Source: Actinocorallia longicatena (GTDB taxonomy: Bacteria; Actinomycetota; Actinomycetes; Streptosporangiales; Streptosporangiaceae). Taken from it: a DNA stretch of 64,000 bases. This document shows, one piece after another, positions 60,365 to 64,000 of the stretch (within the stretch, counting starts at the first letter, position 1; each line of letters starts with the position of its first letter). Below the pieces are notes generated by a model. That model was not told where the DNA came from and did not search any database. It worked only from the letters and a program-made list of their open reading frames with translations. Position numbers and translations under genes: made by a program. Location: assembly GCF_039534125.1 (NCBI RefSeq), contig NZ_BAAAUV010000015.1, forward strand, positions 1 to 64,000, given 5' to 3'.

Positions 60365-62230
60365 TCAGCGGAGCCGGTGCAGGCGCAGGGCGAGCTGGAG
60401 CTCCAGGGCCCGGTCGGGGGAGTGCCAGGCCGGTCCGAGCAGCCGGGCGATGCGGTCCAGCCGCTGCGTCACCGTGTTGACGTGGATGTGGAGACGTTCG
60501 GCGGTCTTGGCCAGCGAGGCGTTGCTGCCGAAGTAGGCCTCCAGGGTCTGCACGAGCTCGGTGCCGCGCTTGGCGTCGTAGGCGAGGATCGGGCCGAGCG
60601 TGGTCTCCAGGAAGCCCGTCACGTTGTGGTCGTTGCCGAGCAGCAGCCCGACGAAGCCCAGCTCGGTGATGCCGGCGCCGTCGCCGGTGCGGTCCAGGGC
60701 CAGGAGCGCCTCGGCGCAGCGGGCGGCCTCGGCGTGGGCGGGGCGCAGGCTCGTCAGGTCGGTGACGGGGCCCGAGGCTCCGGCCGTCACGGGGGAGCCG
60801 AGGGAGCCGCCGAGCTCGCGGGCGACCCGGCGGGCGGCGTCGCCGGGGTGGGTGCCCGGCAGCAGCAGGACCAGATCGGCGCCCCGGATCGTGAACAGCC
60901 CGTGCTCGACCGAGGCGTGCGAGGAGGCCCAGAACGCGGCCCGCTCACGGGGGGCGCCGTCGGTGATCCGCACCACGCACAGCACGTGCGGGACCGCCGG
61001 GTCCACCCCGATCCGGGACGCCCGCGCCGCCAGCGACGAGGGATCGGTGACGCGCTCGGACAGCAGATCGTCGAGGAGCTCGCCGCGGACCCTGCCCTCG
61101 GCCTCGGCGCCGGTCCGCTGGATCAGCCGCAGCAGGGCGGTGACGAGCGCGGCGCGTTCCAGGATGCGCTGGTCGGTGGCGGGCAGGTCGTCGCGGAGCA
61201 GGACCAGCGTGGCCAGGGTCTCCGAGCCCGCGGCGGCGCTGGCCACCCACAGGCGCCCCCGCTGGACGGTCCTGCCCGCGGCCCGCGACGCCAGCGCGGC
61301 CTCCGCCGCCTCGGCCAGGCGGAGCTCGGCCGGGACGCCCACCGAGGCGATCATCTGGTCGGCGGAGTCGAGGATGAACAGGCTGCCGCCGAGCATGTCG
61401 ACCACGACCCGGCCGACGTCCTCCAGGCCGCCGCCGCGCACGACGAGCCCGGTCATCCGGTCGTGGGCGAGGGCGGCCCGCTCGACGGCCGCGCCCCTGG
61501 CCTGGATGACCTCGTTGGCCGTGCTCAGCTCGTCCAGGGCGGCCCGGGTCTCGGCGAGCAGCCGGGCGTTGTCGATGGCGACGGCGGCGTGCGCGGCCAG
61601 CGAGCTCAGCAGCACCACCTCCTCCTGGGCGAAGGGGTGGTCGGTGCGGTGCGCGGCGAACAGGACGCCGATCACGTGCGTGCCCAGCCGCATCGGCACG
61701 CCGAGGATCGAGACGATCCCCTCCTCGCCGACGGCCGTGTCGATGTCGGTGCGGTGCCGGAACCGGCTGTCGGCCAGGTAGGAGCCCGAGGTGTAGGGCG
61801 TGGCGGTCTCGGCGACGAGCCCGCCGAGGCCCGCGCCCATCGGCAGCCGCAGCCGCTGGAAGGCGGCCGAGACCGAGCCGTCGGTGACCCGCATGAAGGT
61901 GTCGCCGCGGACCTCGTCGTGGAGGGTCATGTAGGAGACGTCGGCGTTCAGGAGCCTGCGCGCCCGCCGGACGATCGCCTCCAGCACCGCGTCGAGGTCC
62001 CGCAGCCCGGCCAGGTCGCCGGCGGTCTCGAACAGCGCCGACAGCTCGGCCTCGCGCCGCGCCCGACGCTCCAGGGTGGCTCTGACCTGCAGCGCGGCCA
62101 GCTTGCCTCGTTCCAGCTCGGCGATGGTCTCCGGGGTGGCCCCGGCCGCCCGCGCCTCCAGGATGGGCACCTCGAACTCGACCACGGGCGCCTCACGTGC
62201 CAGCAGTTCGAGGTAGAAACCCGTCGTCAT
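60365..62230 (-). CDS. GAF-domain PucR/CdaR-type transcriptional regulator
   Basis: 621 residues from ATG 62230 with GGAG upstream. An N-terminal helical region, a GAF domain (about 65-235; ARRLLNADVSYMTLHDEVRGD, VGEEGIVSILGVPMRLGTHVIGVLFAAHR), a linker coiled coil, and a C-terminal PucR-type HTH (TLEAYFGSNASLAKTAERLHIHVNTVTQRLDRIARLLG). Such activators sense small aromatic or ketone metabolites. Flanked by 3-hydroxybutyrate dehydrogenase upstream and the monooxygenase operon downstream, all on one strand. Confidence 0.88.
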   Translation of the reverse strand: MTTGFYLELLAREAPVVEFEVPILEARAAGATPETIAELERGKLAALQVRATLERRARREAELSALFETAGDLAGLRDLDAVLEAIVRRARRLLNADVSYMTLHDEVRGDTFMRVTDGSVSAAFQRLRLPMGAGLGGLVAETATPYTSGSYLADSRFRHRTDIDTAVGEEGIVSILGVPMRLGTHVIGVLFAAHRTDHPFAQEEVVLLSSLAAHAAVAIDNARLLAETRAALDELSTANEVIQARGAAVERAALAHDRMTGLVVRGGGLEDVGRVVVDMLGGSLFILDSADQMIASVGVPAELRLAEAAEAALASRAAGRTVQRGRLWVASAAAGSETLATLVLLRDDLPATDQRILERAALVTALLRLIQRTGAEAEGRVRGELLDDLLSERVTDPSSLAARASRIGVDPAVPHVLCVVRITDGAPRERAAFWASSHASVEHGLFTIRGADLVLLLPGTHPGDAARRVARELGGSLGSPVTAGASGPVTDLTSLRPAHAEAARCAEALLALDRTGDGAGITELGFVGLLLGNDHNVTGFLETTLGPILAYDAKRGTELVQTLEAYFGSNASLAKTAERLHIHVNTVTQRLDRIARLLGPAWHSPDRALELQLALRLHRLR

Positions 62231-62270
62231 GCGCTCCAGTATGCGGTTCCCCACACCGTCCTCCGTCTGT

Positions 62271-63044
62271 TCAGGCCGCGGTCCAGCCGCCGTCCATGGC
62301 GATGGAGGTGCCGGTGATCATGGCCGCCTCCGGGGTGCAGAGGTAGGCGACCAGGCCGGCCACCTCGTCGGGCTCGATCAGCCGCTTGACCGCGCTGCGG
62401 CGCAGCATGACCGTCTGGACGACCTCGTCGGCCGGGATGCCGTGGGCGGCGGCCTGGTCGGCGATCTGGTTCTCCACCAGCGGGGTCCGGACATAGGCCG
62501 GATTCACACAGTTCGAGGTCACCCCATGGGGGGCGCCCTCCAGGGAGATCACCTTGGAGAGCCCCTCGAGGGCGTGCTTGGCGGTCACGTAGGCGGCCTT
62601 GTAGGGCGAGGCGACGAGGCCGTGGATGCTCGACAGGTTGACCACCCGTCCCCAGCCGCGCCCGTACATGCCCGGCAGCGCCGCCGCGACGATCCGGAAC
62701 GGCGCCTCGACCATCAGCCGCAGGATCGCCGAGAAGATCTCCGGCGGGAACTCCTCCAGGGGCGCGACATGCTGGAAGCCCGCGTTGTTGACCACGATGT
62801 CGCTGGCCGCGGCGGCCTCCGCCACCGCGGCGAGCGCCCCGAGATCCGACAGGTCCGCGACGATCGCCCGTCCGCCGATCTCGGCCGCGAGCTTCTCGGC
62901 GGGCTCGGCGTGCAGATCCACGACGACGACCCGCGCCCCGTCCCGCGCCAGCCGCGCGGCGACGGCCCGCCCGATCCCGCTCGCGCCCCCGGTGATCAGC
63001 GCTTGCCGCCCCTGGAGCCCGGGCGCAGATGTGGCGTACGTCAT
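62271..63044 (-). CDS. 3-hydroxybutyrate dehydrogenase (SDR)
   Basis: 257 residues from ATG 63044. TGGASGIG (18-25), NNAG, catalytic NLSSIHGLVASPYKAAYVTAKHA (Ser, Tyr, Lys) and the tail ITGTSIAMDGGWTAA follow D-3-hydroxybutyrate dehydrogenase closely. Oxidises 3-hydroxybutyrate to acetoacetate with NAD, supplying the CoA-transferase. Consistent with the PHB depolymerase and CoA-transferase genes to the left. Confidence 0.85.
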   Translation of the reverse strand: MTYATSAPGLQGRQALITGGASGIGRAVAARLARDGARVVVVDLHAEPAEKLAAEIGGRAIVADLSDLGALAAVAEAAAASDIVVNNAGFQHVAPLEEFPPEIFSAILRLMVEAPFRIVAAALPGMYGRGWGRVVNLSSIHGLVASPYKAAYVTAKHALEGLSKVISLEGAPHGVTSNCVNPAYVRTPLVENQIADQAAAHGIPADEVVQTVMLRRSAVKRLIEPDEVAGLVAYLCTPEAAMITGTSIAMDGGWTAA

Positions 63045-63145
63045 GTCGCCAGAAATTACGGCTCCGCGGCCCTCCGGACGATGGAGGACCGCCCCATGCT
63101 TCCCCGCGACCTTGTGTTCTCCCGCCACATAGTGCGGGAGAGGCC

Positions 63146-63892
63146 TCAGGCGCGGGGACGGACCGAGACGTCGGTGACGATGGCGTCGGGCGGGGTCTCC
63201 AGGGCGCCGAGGATGGTGCGGGCGACCGTGGAGGGGGCGATGTAGTCGGCGGCGTCGTAGGGGGCGCCCTCCTGGGCACGGACCCTGCGCTGCATCTCGG
63301 TGGCGGTGCGGCCGGGGTAGACCGAGGTGACGCGGATGGCGGGCTCCTCGGCGCGCAGGGCGTCGGCGAGGGCCTTGAGGCCGTGCTTGCTGGCGGCGTA
63401 GGAGCCCCAGCCGGGATGGGTGCGCAGGCCGGCGCCGGAGTTCACGAAGATCACATGGCCGCGGGCGGCGCGCAGGGCGGGCAGCAGCAGCCGGGTCAGC
63501 TCGGCCGCCGCGACGAGGTTGACCATGAGCTGGTCGATCCAGGCCTCCGCCTCCTGGTCGGCGATCGTGCCGAGGTCGCAGACCCCGGCGCTGTGGATCA
63601 CCCCGTCCAGGACGCCCGGCAGCTCGGCGACGGCCAGCGCGGCCTCGATCCGGCGCGGCTCGGACAGGTCCAGCGGGATCGTGCGCACGTGCTCGTGGCC
63701 CGAGGCCTGGGCCTGGGGCAGGGTCCAGGCCTGCGTCCTGCCGTAGGGCGTCGCCGCGAACTGCTGGGCGATCTTGTAGAGGCGCTCCTGGGAGCGGCCG
63801 GAAAGGATCAGGTTGTGCCCGTGTTCGCGCAGCAGCTCCGCGGTGGCGAGGCCGACGCCGCCCGTCGCGCCGGTGATCAGATAGGTCCCCAT
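63146..63892 (-). CDS. Short-chain dehydrogenase/reductase
   Basis: 248 residues from ATG 63892. TYLITGATGGVGLATAELL opens the Rossmann fold; HSAG replaces NNAG; FVNSGAGLRTHPGWGSYAASKHG holds Ser, Tyr and Lys; VYPGRTATEMQR is the PG motif. Extra loop TPYGRTQAWTLPQAQASGHEHV (split) sits after the second helix. Substrate unknown. It starts 11 bp after the stop of a membrane protein that runs in from the right, so they are likely one operon. Confidence 0.85.
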   Translation of the reverse strand: MGTYLITGATGGVGLATAELLREHGHNLILSGRSQERLYKIAQQFAATPYGRTQAWTLPQAQASGHEHVRTIPLDLSEPRRIEAALAVAELPGVLDGVIHSAGVCDLGTIADQEAEAWIDQLMVNLVAAAELTRLLLPALRAARGHVIFVNSGAGLRTHPGWGSYAASKHGLKALADALRAEEPAIRVTSVYPGRTATEMQRRVRAQEGAPYDAADYIAPSTVARTILGALETPPDAIVTDVSVRPRA

Positions 63893-63903
63893 GGTGTCCC
63901 CAG

Positions 63904-64000
63904 TCAGTTGGGCTTGAGTACTCGTGTCACGCCCGCGATGAGTGCGGTGGCGAGAATCCAGCCGCTTGCGATGATTCCGTACGCCAGCCACTGGGTCCAG
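63904..64000 (-). CDS. C-terminal end of a membrane protein (cut by window edge)
   Basis: The frame ending at TGA 63906-63904 reads WTQWLAYGIIASGWILATAL and on to VTRVLKPN: one hydrophobic helix and a short basic tail. The rest lies outside the window. Small membrane proteins of this kind are common in front of SDR genes in actinobacteria; name not known. Confidence 0.65.
   Translation of the reverse strand, partial: WTQWLAYGIIASGWILATALIAGVTRVLKPN

Overview
The window comes from a high-GC actinobacterium. GTG starts, strong GC bias at third codon positions, a WhiB regulator, ECF41-type sigma factors and an FxSxx-type RiPP locus all fit. My best guess is the Streptosporangiales (Actinomadura or Thermomonosporaceae type); this is inferred from gene content, not from a marker gene. 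I saw no rRNA gene, intact tRNA or CRISPR array.

Layout. (1) 1-2021 is a worn mobile-element border: the start of an IS3-type transposase, a degenerate 3' end of a tRNA-Gly gene, short repeats and gene remnants. (2) 2022-9530 holds a GNAT enzyme and then an FxSxx-type ribosomal-peptide locus: radical SAM maturase (fxsB), NB-ARC/TPR protein (fxsT), a 58-residue precursor (fxsA), a STAND-like TPR protein and a membrane protein. The precursor does not end at FxSxx but carries an extra Pro/Arg tail that resembles the core of insect proline-rich antimicrobial peptides. This is the most interesting item in the window. (3) 9585-17422 holds transporters, an NADH dehydrogenase-like flavoprotein, two ECF41 sigma factors with two matching candidate promoters, and an AAA ATPase. 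(4) 17493-35157 is mixed housekeeping and accessory genes: esterase, a membrane protein with a duplicated module, a frameshifted YciI gene, FAD oxidase, TPR regulator, PP2C-like protein, KAS II, a GT-C-like membrane protein, an MFS/MarR pair with a clear operator, an acyl-CoA ligase and a collagen-like protein.

(5) 35210-45272 reads as one leftward exopolysaccharide block. A nucleotide-sugar dehydrogenase feeds a processive GT2 synthase; then come four NodB-type proteins (one with a ruined metal site) and two paralogous lipoproteins, probably for modification, trimming or export of the polymer. (6) 45424-49090 holds small enzymes, a whiB gene behind a perfect 15-bp tandem repeat, and a rhomboid protease. 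(7) 49087-64000 looks devoted to storage polyester, ketone and acid metabolism: extracellular PHB depolymerase, a partner esterase, 3-oxoacid CoA-transferase (A and B), a five-gene branched-chain-type ABC importer, a metal-dependent hydrolase, a Baeyer-Villiger-like monooxygenase, a GAF/PucR regulator, 3-hydroxybutyrate dehydrogenase and a second SDR. The two divergent or upstream control regions here carry clear repeats.

All calls are from reading the sequence and recalled family knowledge; no database search was run.
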